64,000 nt of DNA from Hoylesella loescheii DSM 19665 = JCM 12249 = ATCC 15930 (GTDB lineage: Bacteria > Bacteroidota > Bacteroidia > Bacteroidales > Bacteroidaceae), in assembly GCF_000378085.1 (NCBI RefSeq), contig NZ_KB899214.1, forward strand, positions 214,639 through 278,638. The letters run 5' to 3'. Of the stretch, positions 28,088-38,376 are shown piece by piece; the stretch's first letter is position 1; every line of letters begins with the position of its first letter. The notes below the pieces were generated by a model. It worked only from the letters and a program-made list of their open reading frames with translations. It was not told the DNA's origin and made no database searches. The translations under genes and the position numbers were made by a program.

Positions 28088-29617
28088 TTAATAGCCAGGA
28101 TTCTGTTTCAATTCCGAATCTTTAGAAAGCTCGGTATAAGGAATCGGCTGATATTTTCTGTTTGGCGTCCACGCATTGGTGCGGTATTCTTGCTGCGATC
28201 CCAGTACGGTAGCGGCTTTGTCTGTTCGTACCAAATCCCAATAACGTTTACCTTCGCCAACAAATTCCAAGTGTCGCTCATTGATGATATCGTCCAAGGT
28301 GAGAGCCGAAAGTTTTGTTATTCCGGCGCGAGAGCGTAATTTATTCACGTAGGTAAGGGCCGTTGCGCTGCTTCCATTCGTGCGTAACAACAGCTCGGCA
28401 GCGTTCAGTAATGTTTCGGCATATCGGTAAACACGGAGGTTGTTGTTATAGTTGAGCTGCTTGTCGCCCGTAGCTCGCTCCACATTCTTTGAGTAAGCTG
28501 CAAATTTTCCACACCAAAAGCCTGTGTTTTGATAACGAGCTTTGAAATTGGGATTGGCATTGTTATAACTCCTTACGTCTAATATTGACGCGTTGCGACG
28601 TGCATCCCGCGTATCAAACATCTTATATGCACTTTCGCGTATCGGGCAGAATCCCCAGCCATCATCAATACCCAACTCTGGAATACCACCTGGAACAGAA
28701 GCCAAACGTGGCAAAACTGTGCCGCCAGCAATAATGGCATCACCCGTACTCCAACCACGGTTGGTCTTCAAGTCAGAATAGTTAACTTCGAAAATGCTTT
28801 CATCGCCCCATTCACCAGCAGCAGTAAACAAGTCGGCATAGTTTGGATTGAGGTTGAATTTGCCACTGTTGATAATATCCTGCATATACTCTAAGGCCTT
28901 TGGATAACGGCTTTGATCTTTCTGATACATAACCATCTCCGCATAAAGCATATAGGCTGTGGGCTGAGTGACACGTCCTAAGTTGGCATCATCCCAACGC
29001 GTAGGCAACACCTTCATGCTGATGACGTCCTCAAGGTCTGCAATCACCTTGTTATATACCTCGTCTGCACTCAGCTGAGGAGCTCTGAACGGTGCGGAAA
29101 GATTCTCAAAATAGAACGGAATATTGCCCCAGAACTTCCACAACATATTGTAATAATAGGCACGAAGTGTACGAGCTTCGGCAGTCCACAACTTGTACGA
29201 AGCTGCAGGGAGGTTCTGTTGATGTTCATTGGCATACTTCAACAAGTCATTGGATCGTTTCACGCCACAGTACATGTTGCTCCACATTCCTGTCATGCAG
29301 TTGTTGGGTTGCGCCTCATAATTTGCCATTAAGTGCCAGAATTGATTATCGGTTACACTTTGACCTCCTACGAGCATGTCGTCTCCCATAATGTCGCTCA
29401 TTGCGTTCTGTGGGTTATATTGATTTCCATTCCAATCGTTCCATTGTAGTGGGCTATATGCAGCAATGAGCGATTGACTGATATGTAGGGAATCTGTATA
29501 ATAAGTTTCAACAAAGTCCTGCGTATGGGAAGTAACATCAAGGAAGCTATCCCCGCAACTGGTCGATACCGTCAGGCTTGCTAACAAACCGATTTTAATT
29601 ATATGATTGGTTTTCAT
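28088..29617 (-). CDS. susD: SusD-like glycan-binding lipoprotein
   Basis: A 509-residue SusD/RagB family protein that caps the SusC channel on the cell surface and captures glycan. The lipoprotein signal ends at VSTSCGDSFLDV. The helical TPR scaffold is visible, with WTAEARTLRAYYYNMLWKFWGNIPF (about 148-172), a strong SusD signature, and the C-terminal NERHLEFVGEGKRYWDLVRTDKA. The last residues NPGY are typical for the family. It is 44 bp downstream of the SusC gene, and the two form the usual obligate pair. Confidence 0.93.
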   Translation of the reverse strand: MKTNHIIKIGLLASLTVSTSCGDSFLDVTSHTQDFVETYYTDSLHISQSLIAAYSPLQWNDWNGNQYNPQNAMSDIMGDDMLVGGQSVTDNQFWHLMANYEAQPNNCMTGMWSNMYCGVKRSNDLLKYANEHQQNLPAASYKLWTAEARTLRAYYYNMLWKFWGNIPFYFENLSAPFRAPQLSADEVYNKVIADLEDVISMKVLPTRWDDANLGRVTQPTAYMLYAEMVMYQKDQSRYPKALEYMQDIINSGKFNLNPNYADLFTAAGEWGDESIFEVNYSDLKTNRGWSTGDAIIAGGTVLPRLASVPGGIPELGIDDGWGFCPIRESAYKMFDTRDARRNASILDVRSYNNANPNFKARYQNTGFWCGKFAAYSKNVERATGDKQLNYNNNLRVYRYAETLLNAAELLLRTNGSSATALTYVNKLRSRAGITKLSALTLDDIINERHLEFVGEGKRYWDLVRTDKAATVLGSQQEYRTNAWTPNRKYQPIPYTELSKDSELKQNPGY

Positions 29618-29661
29618 CTTGTTTCCAATTTTAAGTGTTTACAATGATTCTATCAGATAAG

Positions 29662-32600
29662 TTAGAAGCCAAGGTTACAGCCTATCGTCCACGTGCGTGC
29701 CTGAGGATAGACGCCATAATCCACTCCCAAAGAAGTGCCATTGTTCCCGTTAGGAATTTCGGGATCGAAACCGGCATACTTTGTAAAGGTAATCAAGTTG
29801 TCGGCTGCCACAAATAGACGAAGCCTTTGAATGCGAATCCGCTGTGTAATTGCTCTTGGAAGCGTGTAGCCTAACTGGATGTTCTTTAAGCGGAGATAGC
29901 TTCCATCTGTCAGATAGAGGTCGGACGACCGCCAGTTGTTCGTAGTATCGCCGATACGGAAGATAGGATACTTATTTGAAGTGCCTTCTCCCGTCCAACG
30001 ACCAAGCATCCACGAAGGGAGGTTTGTAAAGTCTATATCAGTTCGGCGTGTAGCATCAAAGATTTTGTTTCCTATAACTCCTTGCAACATCATACTGAAA
30101 TCAAAGCCCTTCCAATCGGCTGCAAAGTTAAATCCAAAAGTCCAATCGGGCATTCCTTTTCCTATCATAGTCTGATCCTCGTCAGTAATCTGACCATCAC
30201 CATTGACATCTACGAAGCGAACATCACCTGGCTTAGCATTCGGCATGATCGGTTTTCCTTCTTTATTAACGTATGAAGTAACTTCTGATTCGTTCTGGAA
30301 AATGCCGTTAGTTTTGAAACCATAGAAAAAGGGGAAAGGTCGCCCGTTCTCTGCCCTCGTGATGGTTCCAATGCCTTGGAAGGTATCTAAGTTGGCCATA
30401 CCAGTCTCATTACCATAGGCAACGAGCTTGTTGTGTAGGTAAGAAAGATTGCCGTTTACACGGAAATGGGCGTCTGCGATGTGCCATTTGTAGCCTAGTT
30501 CTAGTTCAAAGCCTGAGTTTTCCATGATACCAACGTTACCTATAGGCTTAGTCTCGCCAACATAGTCAGGGATATTCATTGCCATCAGCATACCATTCGT
30601 CTTCTTATAATAGTAATCAGCAGTCAGTGTTAGAGCATTTTTAAAGAAACCAAGGTCGATACCTAAGTCGGTTTGCACACTTTCTTCCCACTTTAAGTCG
30701 GGATTGGGAAGCCCAGAAGCTTTGCTTCCAGTCTGTGAATGATCGTCGCGTCCAAGGATATAGTTGTTGTTATTTCCTGTTGAAGCAAGTACGGTATAGC
30801 GAAAATTACCAATGTTCTCATTACCGTTCTTTCCCCAACTGAAGCGTAGCTTACCATTAGACAACCAATCACGACTCTTTTCCATGAAATTTTCATTGAT
30901 GAAGTTCCATCCTAGCGAGAAGGAAGGGAAGGTGGCATAATGATTATTCCTTCCAAAACGAGAGCTGCCATCTCGGCGCATAGTAAACTCTGCCATATAT
31001 CGCTCTGCGTAGTTGTAGCTTACACGTCCGAAGACAGAAGCTAGCTTAGCTTCATCATTCGGAGCACCACTTACATATTGCTTTCCGTCAGCACTTTGTC
31101 CCGTAGCTGCGTCAATATAAGGTCGGGCAAGGTTAATGATGTCATCACGGCTACCACTTAAATAGGCACCATAGCTAGCCTTAGCACTCTGTCCTAACAC
31201 AACATTAACGTGATGTTCACCAAACTGGCGGTCGAAACTCAACGTATTGTCTAACTGCCATACCGTACCGCGGTTCGTACTTGAATTGGCGTTGGTCTTA
31301 TCCGAACTGAAGCCATTGCGGATATAAAATATAGGTGTGTAGCCATCCGAGCCCCAGAAACTTTGGTCGGCTCCATAGCTAAAACGATAAACGAGTCCTT
31401 CCCACAATTGCAGTGAGGCTGCAAAATTGGCAACAATCTTATGGCTCCATCCTTTAGAAGGTGGCAAAGAGAGGATCGCAAGCGGGTTTCCCATCTCATT
31501 ATATGCAGAACCAGGGTTCGTATACACCTCACGATGCCCCTCGGCATCAGTACGTCCCGTATAGAAGGGTACATAAAGACGATATTGGTTTTGGTTAGCT
31601 TTTACGTGCTCATCGGCAGCTGCACCATTGATGGTGGGTGTAAGAATCGGGGAGAGTGTCAGTGCTGAGCCCAGTACGGAACCCCAACCAGAGTTCGTAT
31701 CAATGGACGTAGAATGGATACGTGCATAGGAAATGTTGGCGCTCAGGTCGAGTTTATTGAGCCAACTACGTTCCTTCGTGTCATCAAAGAGATTATACTT
31801 GGTATTGCTGCGTAGGGTAAGACGATCATAATTTGAACGTCCGTAGTTACCACCCACAATACCTTCTTGTGTATAATAACCCATTGAGAGGTAATAATTG
31901 AGTTTTTCACCAGCTCCGCTCACATTCAGTTCGTGGTTCATCATGGGTGCGTTGTTGTTGAAGACCTCCTTTTGCCAGTCGGTACCCTTCGTAATCCGGT
32001 TGCCATAAACATCCTTCAGATTATAGGGATCGGCAAATTTCGGAGCACGACCAGCGTTGAGTAGTCCCTCATTCATCATCACGGCATAGTTGGTAGCATC
32101 AAGAACATCACGGTGCTTCCAAGGGTTTTGCCAACCGTATGAGAAGTTGTAGTTCACTTGGACGCGCCCTTTCTTACCGCTTTTTGTCGTAACCAACACA
32201 ACACCATTAGCTGCGCGAGCACCATAGATAGCTCCTGAAGCAGCGTCTTTCAGCACTTCCAAACTCTCAATATCACTTGGATTCAGATAGTCGATACCAC
32301 CTTCAAGTGGCATTCCGTCTACAATATAAATAGGATCTGAATTATTTATGGTTCCAATACCACGCACACGGATTTGCGCACCTGCACCTGGTTGGCCCGA
32401 GTTTGTTGTTACCGTAACACCCGAAGCCAGACCTTTCAAGGCGTTGTCCATACGTAATGGAGCCGTCTTAGCTAAGTCTTCACTATTTACTTTTGCAATA
32501 GAAGCGGTCACAACGCTCTTTTTCTGAACGCCATATCCTACAACTACTACCTCATCTAATGCCTTAGCGTCTTCTTTGAGCACCACATGCAGGTTGTCTG

Positions 32601-32853
32601 CAGCCTTTACACGCTGCGTATTATACCCAACGTAAGAGATGATGAGTGTTGATCCTGGTGCCACACTGACTGTAAATCTACCGTCAACATCGGTAACAGA
32701 ACCTTGGGAAGTACCTTCTTGAATAACAGAAGCTCCCATAATCGGCTCTCCCTGTGCATCAACAACCGTGCCCGAATAGGTTATGTTTTGGGCTAAAGCC
32801 ATTGTTGAAACCAGTAAGGCCATGAACAAAAGGATTGATCTAAAATGTTTCAT
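29662..32853 (-). CDS. susC: SusC-like TonB-dependent outer membrane transporter
   Basis: A 1063-residue SusC/RagA transporter that imports oligosaccharides across the outer membrane using TonB energy. A signal peptide (1-21) is followed by the CarboxypepD-regulatory-like domain (SGTVVDAQGEPIMGASVI, about 27-100), a TonB-box-like DEVVVVGYG (about 101-109), the plug domain (RVRGIGTINNSDPIYIVDGMP) and the beta barrel, ending in an aromatic residue (GCNLGF). It is the first gene of the glycan operon. A -7 element lies 61 bases upstream. Confidence 0.94.
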   Translation of the reverse strand: MKHFRSILLFMALLVSTMALAQNITYSGTVVDAQGEPIMGASVIQEGTSQGSVTDVDGRFTVSVAPGSTLIISYVGYNTQRVKAADNLHVVLKEDAKALDEVVVVGYGVQKKSVVTASIAKVNSEDLAKTAPLRMDNALKGLASGVTVTTNSGQPGAGAQIRVRGIGTINNSDPIYIVDGMPLEGGIDYLNPSDIESLEVLKDAASGAIYGARAANGVVLVTTKSGKKGRVQVNYNFSYGWQNPWKHRDVLDATNYAVMMNEGLLNAGRAPKFADPYNLKDVYGNRITKGTDWQKEVFNNNAPMMNHELNVSGAGEKLNYYLSMGYYTQEGIVGGNYGRSNYDRLTLRSNTKYNLFDDTKERSWLNKLDLSANISYARIHSTSIDTNSGWGSVLGSALTLSPILTPTINGAAADEHVKANQNQYRLYVPFYTGRTDAEGHREVYTNPGSAYNEMGNPLAILSLPPSKGWSHKIVANFAASLQLWEGLVYRFSYGADQSFWGSDGYTPIFYIRNGFSSDKTNANSSTNRGTVWQLDNTLSFDRQFGEHHVNVVLGQSAKASYGAYLSGSRDDIINLARPYIDAATGQSADGKQYVSGAPNDEAKLASVFGRVSYNYAERYMAEFTMRRDGSSRFGRNNHYATFPSFSLGWNFINENFMEKSRDWLSNGKLRFSWGKNGNENIGNFRYTVLASTGNNNNYILGRDDHSQTGSKASGLPNPDLKWEESVQTDLGIDLGFFKNALTLTADYYYKKTNGMLMAMNIPDYVGETKPIGNVGIMENSGFELELGYKWHIADAHFRVNGNLSYLHNKLVAYGNETGMANLDTFQGIGTITRAENGRPFPFFYGFKTNGIFQNESEVTSYVNKEGKPIMPNAKPGDVRFVDVNGDGQITDEDQTMIGKGMPDWTFGFNFAADWKGFDFSMMLQGVIGNKIFDATRRTDIDFTNLPSWMLGRWTGEGTSNKYPIFRIGDTTNNWRSSDLYLTDGSYLRLKNIQLGYTLPRAITQRIRIQRLRLFVAADNLITFTKYAGFDPEIPNGNNGTSLGVDYGVYPQARTWTIGCNLGF

Positions 32854-32913
32854 GTTTAAGCCTTTATTTTTAAATTATTAGTTATGCGATTTTAAATCAT
32901 TAGTTATATGATG

Positions 32914-32921
32914 CAAAGTTA
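32914..32921 (-). promoter_or_regulatory. -7 box for the susC operon
   Basis: On the minus strand, TAACTTTG matches TAnnTTTG and lies 61 bases before the susC ATG. No TTG is found at the expected spacing upstream, which would suit a promoter that needs an activator. Confidence 0.45.
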
Positions 32922-33316
32922 AAGCAAAAAGGGGCAATTGATATCGAACAAAGGGTTAAAAGTGGATTTCTTACCATTGATTATTCTATTAAGATGTTAA
33001 TAATCAATGCTTTATTCATAATTTTGATACATAAAAAAGTGGATGCAATATAGAGTGATAATTGTTACTTTCTGTCGTTTTTTACCAATTTCATTGGTGC
33101 AAATACAAACGCGATGTGCTTTTATTTTTCTAACAAGCCAATTTAGAACAAACTTTTTCAGTGCGGTTCAGTATTGCCTCATGCAAATAGAGCCTCTTTT
33201 TCCTAACCTGGTCTTTCCTATTTGAACAACTGTTATATGGTTGTTAATGCAACGTTCTAACTTCGCAAGTCTACTGCGACAAGGCTCTGTTTGTCCAAAT
33301 ACACGTAGTTTGTGCA

Positions 33317-33445
33317 GTACAAAAGCATCTGTAGTGTCACTACAAATGCGTCTGTACTGCCACTACAAACCTTTTGTAGTCACACTACAATTAAGTTGTA
33401 GTGGCACTACAAGCCTCTTGTAGTCACACTACAAAAGGCTTGTAG
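33317..33445. repeat. Palindrome array, CTACAA/TTGTAG family, 6 units
   Basis: Six units at 33317, 33340, 33363, 33385, 33407 and 33429 with 5-bp spacers (tgtca, tgcca, tcaca, tggca, tcaca), period 22-23 bp. The spacers with the arms form palindromes such as gtagtggcactac, while the 5 bases between arms are different in each unit. As in the array at 20962, the first unit begins gtacaaa and the last is followed by gtagcNcaac, so both arrays share ancestry. It lies in the 900-bp gap between the divergent susC and tamB genes. The rest of that gap (32922-33316 and 33446-33753) is AT-rich and I see no gene in it. Confidence 0.8.
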
Positions 33446-33753
33446 CGCAACATCGGCAATATTCGGGCGTTGTTATCTGATTTTGCTCGGCACTTATTTT
33501 CTATGTATACCAATTTGTTAGGAAAATCTTTTGAAGTTATACTGAAGATATTGGTGCCGATGAAAAGTATGGTGTAAGTATTCTTATATCCATTTGACTG
33601 TAATTGTTATTTTTTCACCCTAAATTTGAATAAATTGTTGTTCGTTATCATTTCTTTGTCGGCTAGGTGGCTAATTATCAAAAAAAAATGCTTACTTTGC
33701 AAGTTGAATAGCTGCCTTTGAGGCGAAATAGATAGACGAGTGTGCGTTTTTAT

Positions 33754-36700
33754 ATGAAGAAATATATTCGATGGGCTGTCATAGCCATTGCCATCCCGAT
33801 AGTGCTTTTTCTAATCTTAGTGGTTCTGCTTTACTGTCCACCTGTGCAAAACTGGGCTGTTAAGCGGGTTGCGAGCTATGCTTCGCAGAAGATGGGCATG
33901 AATATAACGGTGGATAGGGTGAAACTGGTGTTTCCTTTAGATCTTGGCATAGAAGGCGTAAGAGTGTTACAACCCAACGATTCAATATCAGGACAAACCG
34001 ATACCATTGCTAATGTGGGCAAGATAGTGGCCAATGTGCAACTGCTTCCCTTGCTAAGTAATCAGGTAGAGGTAAACGAACTATCGTTGCATAATGTGCG
34101 GATGAACACGGCCAACATTGTGCACGAGGCGCGAATAAAAGGTAACGTGGGCTTGTTGCTGGTACAGAGTAGGGGAGTAGACCTCAATTCGAAGACTATT
34201 AGAGTGAACCAAGCTCAACTAAAAGATGCCAATCTTAGTGTGGAGTTGAGCGACACCGTTCCGCCCGACACCACCAAGACACCTGTTTTTTGGAAGATAA
34301 AAGTTGATAAGTTGTTGGTAGAACGCTCCAAAGCCCTGCTGCGAACAGCAGGAGACACTATGGCCGTATTGGTAGACCTGCCCAAACTGGACGCCAAGAA
34401 TGGTTATTTCGACTTGTATAAGAATCTCTATCGGATTGAAATGCTCAATTGGCAGAACGGTAGCCTAAACTACGACCTCACCTACAAACCACGAACAGAT
34501 GGCTTAGACCCTAATCACATACGTCTTACTGAACTGAATTTGGGTATCGATTCTTTTTATTTCTGTCAGCCCGAATTAAAAATGAACCTACGTGTATGCG
34601 CCTTTAAGGAGAAAAGTGGTGTGCGCGTAAATCATCTTAGTGGGCATGTTGCCCTCGATTCCACACGTATTGTGCTGCCAAACCTTGAATTGCGTACCCC
34701 CGAATCGTCGCTTACGGCCAACTTTAACATGGATATGAACGCCTTCGACGATGTTAATCCTGGCAAATTCTATGTTTCCCTGCACGCCTCTTTGGGCAAG
34801 GTCGACTTGCTGCGAGCCATGGGAGGCATGCCAGAAGGATTCAGAAAAGCTTTCCCCAATTATCCCTTGCGGATCGACGGTGTAGCGAAGGGCAACAAAG
34901 AGCGTATCGCTTTCTCAGGCCTTAATGTGGTTTTACCCACCGCCTTTAAACTGCAAACCACGGGTTATGTGGAAAAGCCAATGGATGCACGTAAACGCAA
35001 GGGCGAGATATTTTTGAAAGCCAACACCTACAACCTGAATTTCGCCAAGGTTTTGTTAGACAAGAAGCTGCAAAAACAAATCAATATCCCCTCGGGTATT
35101 GCCCTCAACGCTCGTGCCAAGATGCAGGGCGAAGTGTATCAAGCCGATGCTACGATGCGAGAAGGTGGCGGAAGTGTGCAGTTGAAGGGACGTTTCGATG
35201 CACGCAAGATGGCCTACGAGGCTAATGTCAAGCTGAAAAGTTTGGCCTTACAGCACTTCTTGCCCAACCAAGGCTTACACCCCTTTACGGGAGAACTGGA
35301 AGCACGAGGCGCGGGAACCGATTTTATGTCGCCCAAGACCCAACTGTTTGCTAAGGTACGCATAGGTCGTTTCCACTTCGGAGGCTACGATTTCGACAAG
35401 ATTGCCGGTAAGGCACAGATGCATAACGGGGTTATCACTGCCTCGTTACAGAGCAACAACCCCTTGTTGAAAGGCTCAATAAACGTCAACGGACGAAATA
35501 GTGGTAAGCTGATAAAGGCGCATATCAACACCGACCTTGCCAAGCTAGACCTTTATAACCTGCATTTGTTGGATCAAAAAGTGGTGGCCTCTTTCCGCAG
35601 CGACCTCAATCTAGAAACTAACGGCAAGGATTATTATAAGCTTGAAGGTAATGTTGCCGACATCATGGTTAACGATACGGCCAAGGATTATCGCCTGGGT
35701 GCAATGAACGTAAACCTTTTTACCAATCGCGATACAACCCATGCCAACCTCGTTTGCGGTGACTTTGCCTTGCGGGTGAGCAGCAAAGGAGGCTATGCCT
35801 ACATCTTAAATCGTGGTATGGGCTTTTGGACAGAACTGCGCAACCAGCTTGCCACCAAGCACATTAACGAGATGCGCCTGCGCGAACGTCTGCCGTTGGC
35901 CAATGTCTACTTGCAATGTGGCAAGGAAAACATCTTTATGCGCGTGTTGCGAAAGTATGGCTATTCGGTGGGTGAAGTGTCTGCCGACCTCAATTCGTCA
36001 CCCGTAAATGGGCTAAACGGTTATTTCAATATCAATCAGCTGATGGCCGACAGCATACTTATCGACACCGTGCGACTGGGCTTGAAGTCTGATGCAGACC
36101 GTATTGCCTATTCGGTGCAGGTGTGCAATAATAAGAAGAATCCCCAATACGTGTTTAATGCCCTCTTAAACGGGGCTTTGGAAGAACGCGGAACATACAT
36201 TAAGGCCAACATTTACGACGAAGCCAATAAATTGGGCATCGGTGTGGGTGTACGCGCAACGATGGAAGACAAGGGCATACAGCTTAGTTTGATGGACCGC
36301 GAGGCTGTTTTGGGCTATAAACGGTTCACCGTGAACGATGGTAACTATGTGTTCTTGGGCGACGATCGTCGTGTGCGCGCTGATGTGCGCTTGAGAGCCA
36401 CCGACGGAACGGGCATCCTTCTTACCACCAATAACGATAACGAGGAGGCCTTACAAGACATTACGCTCTCGCTAAACCACTTTAATCTCGAGAAGCTATT
36501 TTCCGTTTTGCCCTACATGCCCGAAGTGTCGGGTACGCTTAACGGCGACTTCCACGCGATACAAACAAAAGAATCGCTGTCAATCTCTTCGGCTGTGTCG
36601 GTCACCGACTTAGTTTATCAGCAAAGTCCGATGGGCAATCTCAGCTCCGAGTTTGTTTATATGCCGAAGTCTGATGGTGGTCACTACATCGATGGTACAT

Positions 36701-38376
36701 TAAGTCAGAACGATATACAGGTTGGTCATCTGTCGGGTACATACAATTCGGGACATGGTGGAAAACTCGACGCCACCTTATTGCTAGAACGTCTGCCCCT
36801 TTCCATCGTCAACGGATTTATACCCCAGCGTCTTTTTGGCCTTAACGGATATGCAGAAGGCGAATTCGTCATCAAAGGACCTGTGTCGAAACCCCTGATT
36901 AATGGTGAGGTTTATCTTGACTCAGCCCATGTTTTCAGTGATCCTTACGGTGTAACGCTACGCTTTGCCAACGACCCCGTTCGTATTGTGAACAGCCATT
37001 TGCTGTTCGAGAACTTCGAAGTGTTTGCTCACAACGACAGCCCACTGAACATATCGGGCGAGTTCGACTTCTCAAATCCCGACCGTATGCGAATGGACAT
37101 GCGCATGCGTGCCACCAAATACGAGATTATCAACTCTAAGGAGAACTATCGTTCGGAAGTGTTTGGCAAGGTGTTTGTCAATTTTAATGGGCGTATGTCT
37201 GGTGAATTGAGCAACCTAAACATGCGTGGTAAGCTCGATGTGCTTGATGCCACCGACATGACTTACGTTCTGCGCGACTCGCCACTCTCTACCGATAACC
37301 AAATGGAAGAGTTGGTGTCGTTCACTAACTTTGCCGAGAACAAGGCCGAAACCATCAATCGTCCTGCGTTAACGGGTTTTAATATGGATTTGAGCATGAG
37401 CATCGACCCCAATGCGCATATACTTTGTGCCCTTAATGCCGATAAGTCTAACTACATAGACTTGATGGGCGGTGGCAATTTGCGCATGCGTTACACCCCT
37501 GTAAATGGTCTTCGACTAACGGGACGTTATACGCTTAACAACGGCGAGATGAAATATTCGCTCCCCGTGATACCGCTCAAAACCTTTACCATTAAGGATG
37601 GCAGCTACATCGAGTTTACTGGCGACCCAATGAATCCACGCCTAAACATTACTGCAACAGAGATAACGAAGGCCTCTGTCACCACAAATGGTAGTGATGG
37701 ACGTATCGTTGAGTTTGAGTGTGGCGTGGTTGTGACTAAGACTTTGAAGAATATGGGATTGGAGTTTACCATCGACGCTCCGCAAGACATGACGGTGAGC
37801 AATCAGCTTAACACCATGGGTAGTGACGAACGCGGAAAGCTTGCCGTTACGATGCTTACCACGGGCATGTATCTGGCTGATGGCAACACCAGCAGTTTCT
37901 CTATGAACAATGCCTTAAGTGCATTCTTGCAAAGTCAGATAAACAACATCACGGGCAACGCCTTGCGAACACTCGACCTAAGTTTTGGTCTCGACAATGT
38001 AACGGACGCTAGTGGTAACATGCACACCGACTATTCATTTAAGTTTGCCAAACGTTTGTGGAGTAACCGCCTTCGTATCATTGTGGGTGGTAAAGTGTCG
38101 TCTGGTTCCGACGCGGGACGAAGGGATAACTCCTTCTTTGATAACGTTTCGTTGGAATATCGCTTAAATCAAGGCTCTACACGCTACATGCAATTGTTCT
38201 ACAATCGCGATAGTTACGACTGGCTGGAAGGTGATATTGGTAAGTATGGCTTTGGTTTTATCTGGCGAAGAAAACTGCGACACTTCCGTGATATATTCCG
38301 TTTAAAAGTTCCCGAAGAGGTTGTGCTGCCCGCAACCCCCGACTCATTAAGTAAAGAAAAGAAAAATGGCGAATAA
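33754..38376 (+). CDS. tamB: TamB-like translocation and assembly protein
   Basis: A 1540-residue AsmA/TamB-family protein. An N-terminal membrane anchor (WAVIAIAIPIVLFLILVVLLY, about 6-26) is followed by an AsmA-like start and a very long beta-rich periplasmic body, with the TamB (DUF490) domain at the C-terminal 350 residues (LTGRYTLNNGEMKYSLPVIP, FSMNNALSAFL). Such proteins bridge inner and outer membranes and are linked to lipid transport and outer membrane protein assembly. I use the ATG at 33754 over the GTG 12 bases earlier. Its end overlaps the start of the next gene by 11 bp, which couples the two. Confidence 0.88.
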   Translation: MKKYIRWAVIAIAIPIVLFLILVVLLYCPPVQNWAVKRVASYASQKMGMNITVDRVKLVFPLDLGIEGVRVLQPNDSISGQTDTIANVGKIVANVQLLPLLSNQVEVNELSLHNVRMNTANIVHEARIKGNVGLLLVQSRGVDLNSKTIRVNQAQLKDANLSVELSDTVPPDTTKTPVFWKIKVDKLLVERSKALLRTAGDTMAVLVDLPKLDAKNGYFDLYKNLYRIEMLNWQNGSLNYDLTYKPRTDGLDPNHIRLTELNLGIDSFYFCQPELKMNLRVCAFKEKSGVRVNHLSGHVALDSTRIVLPNLELRTPESSLTANFNMDMNAFDDVNPGKFYVSLHASLGKVDLLRAMGGMPEGFRKAFPNYPLRIDGVAKGNKERIAFSGLNVVLPTAFKLQTTGYVEKPMDARKRKGEIFLKANTYNLNFAKVLLDKKLQKQINIPSGIALNARAKMQGEVYQADATMREGGGSVQLKGRFDARKMAYEANVKLKSLALQHFLPNQGLHPFTGELEARGAGTDFMSPKTQLFAKVRIGRFHFGGYDFDKIAGKAQMHNGVITASLQSNNPLLKGSINVNGRNSGKLIKAHINTDLAKLDLYNLHLLDQKVVASFRSDLNLETNGKDYYKLEGNVADIMVNDTAKDYRLGAMNVNLFTNRDTTHANLVCGDFALRVSSKGGYAYILNRGMGFWTELRNQLATKHINEMRLRERLPLANVYLQCGKENIFMRVLRKYGYSVGEVSADLNSSPVNGLNGYFNINQLMADSILIDTVRLGLKSDADRIAYSVQVCNNKKNPQYVFNALLNGALEERGTYIKANIYDEANKLGIGVGVRATMEDKGIQLSLMDREAVLGYKRFTVNDGNYVFLGDDRRVRADVRLRATDGTGILLTTNNDNEEALQDITLSLNHFNLEKLFSVLPYMPEVSGTLNGDFHAIQTKESLSISSAVSVTDLVYQQSPMGNLSSEFVYMPKSDGGHYIDGTLSQNDIQVGHLSGTYNSGHGGKLDATLLLERLPLSIVNGFIPQRLFGLNGYAEGEFVIKGPVSKPLINGEVYLDSAHVFSDPYGVTLRFANDPVRIVNSHLLFENFEVFAHNDSPLNISGEFDFSNPDRMRMDMRMRATKYEIINSKENYRSEVFGKVFVNFNGRMSGELSNLNMRGKLDVLDATDMTYVLRDSPLSTDNQMEELVSFTNFAENKAETINRPALTGFNMDLSMSIDPNAHILCALNADKSNYIDLMGGGNLRMRYTPVNGLRLTGRYTLNNGEMKYSLPVIPLKTFTIKDGSYIEFTGDPMNPRLNITATEITKASVTTNGSDGRIVEFECGVVVTKTLKNMGLEFTIDAPQDMTVSNQLNTMGSDERGKLAVTMLTTGMYLADGNTSSFSMNNALSAFLQSQINNITGNALRTLDLSFGLDNVTDASGNMHTDYSFKFAKRLWSNRLRIIVGGKVSSGSDAGRRDNSFFDNVSLEYRLNQGSTRYMQLFYNRDSYDWLEGDIGKYGFGFIWRRKLRHFRDIFRLKVPEEVVLPATPDSLSKEKKNGE

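Noticed and set aside
33043..33225. 60-residue open frame upstream of susC
   Set aside because: It is short, Phe- and Leu-rich by AT content, lacks a ribosome site, and lies in a promoter-type gap.
33317..33445. Row of ordinary Rho-independent terminators
   Set aside because: Stems of 6 bp without T runs would be weak. This copy stands upstream of two divergent genes, where no terminator is expected.
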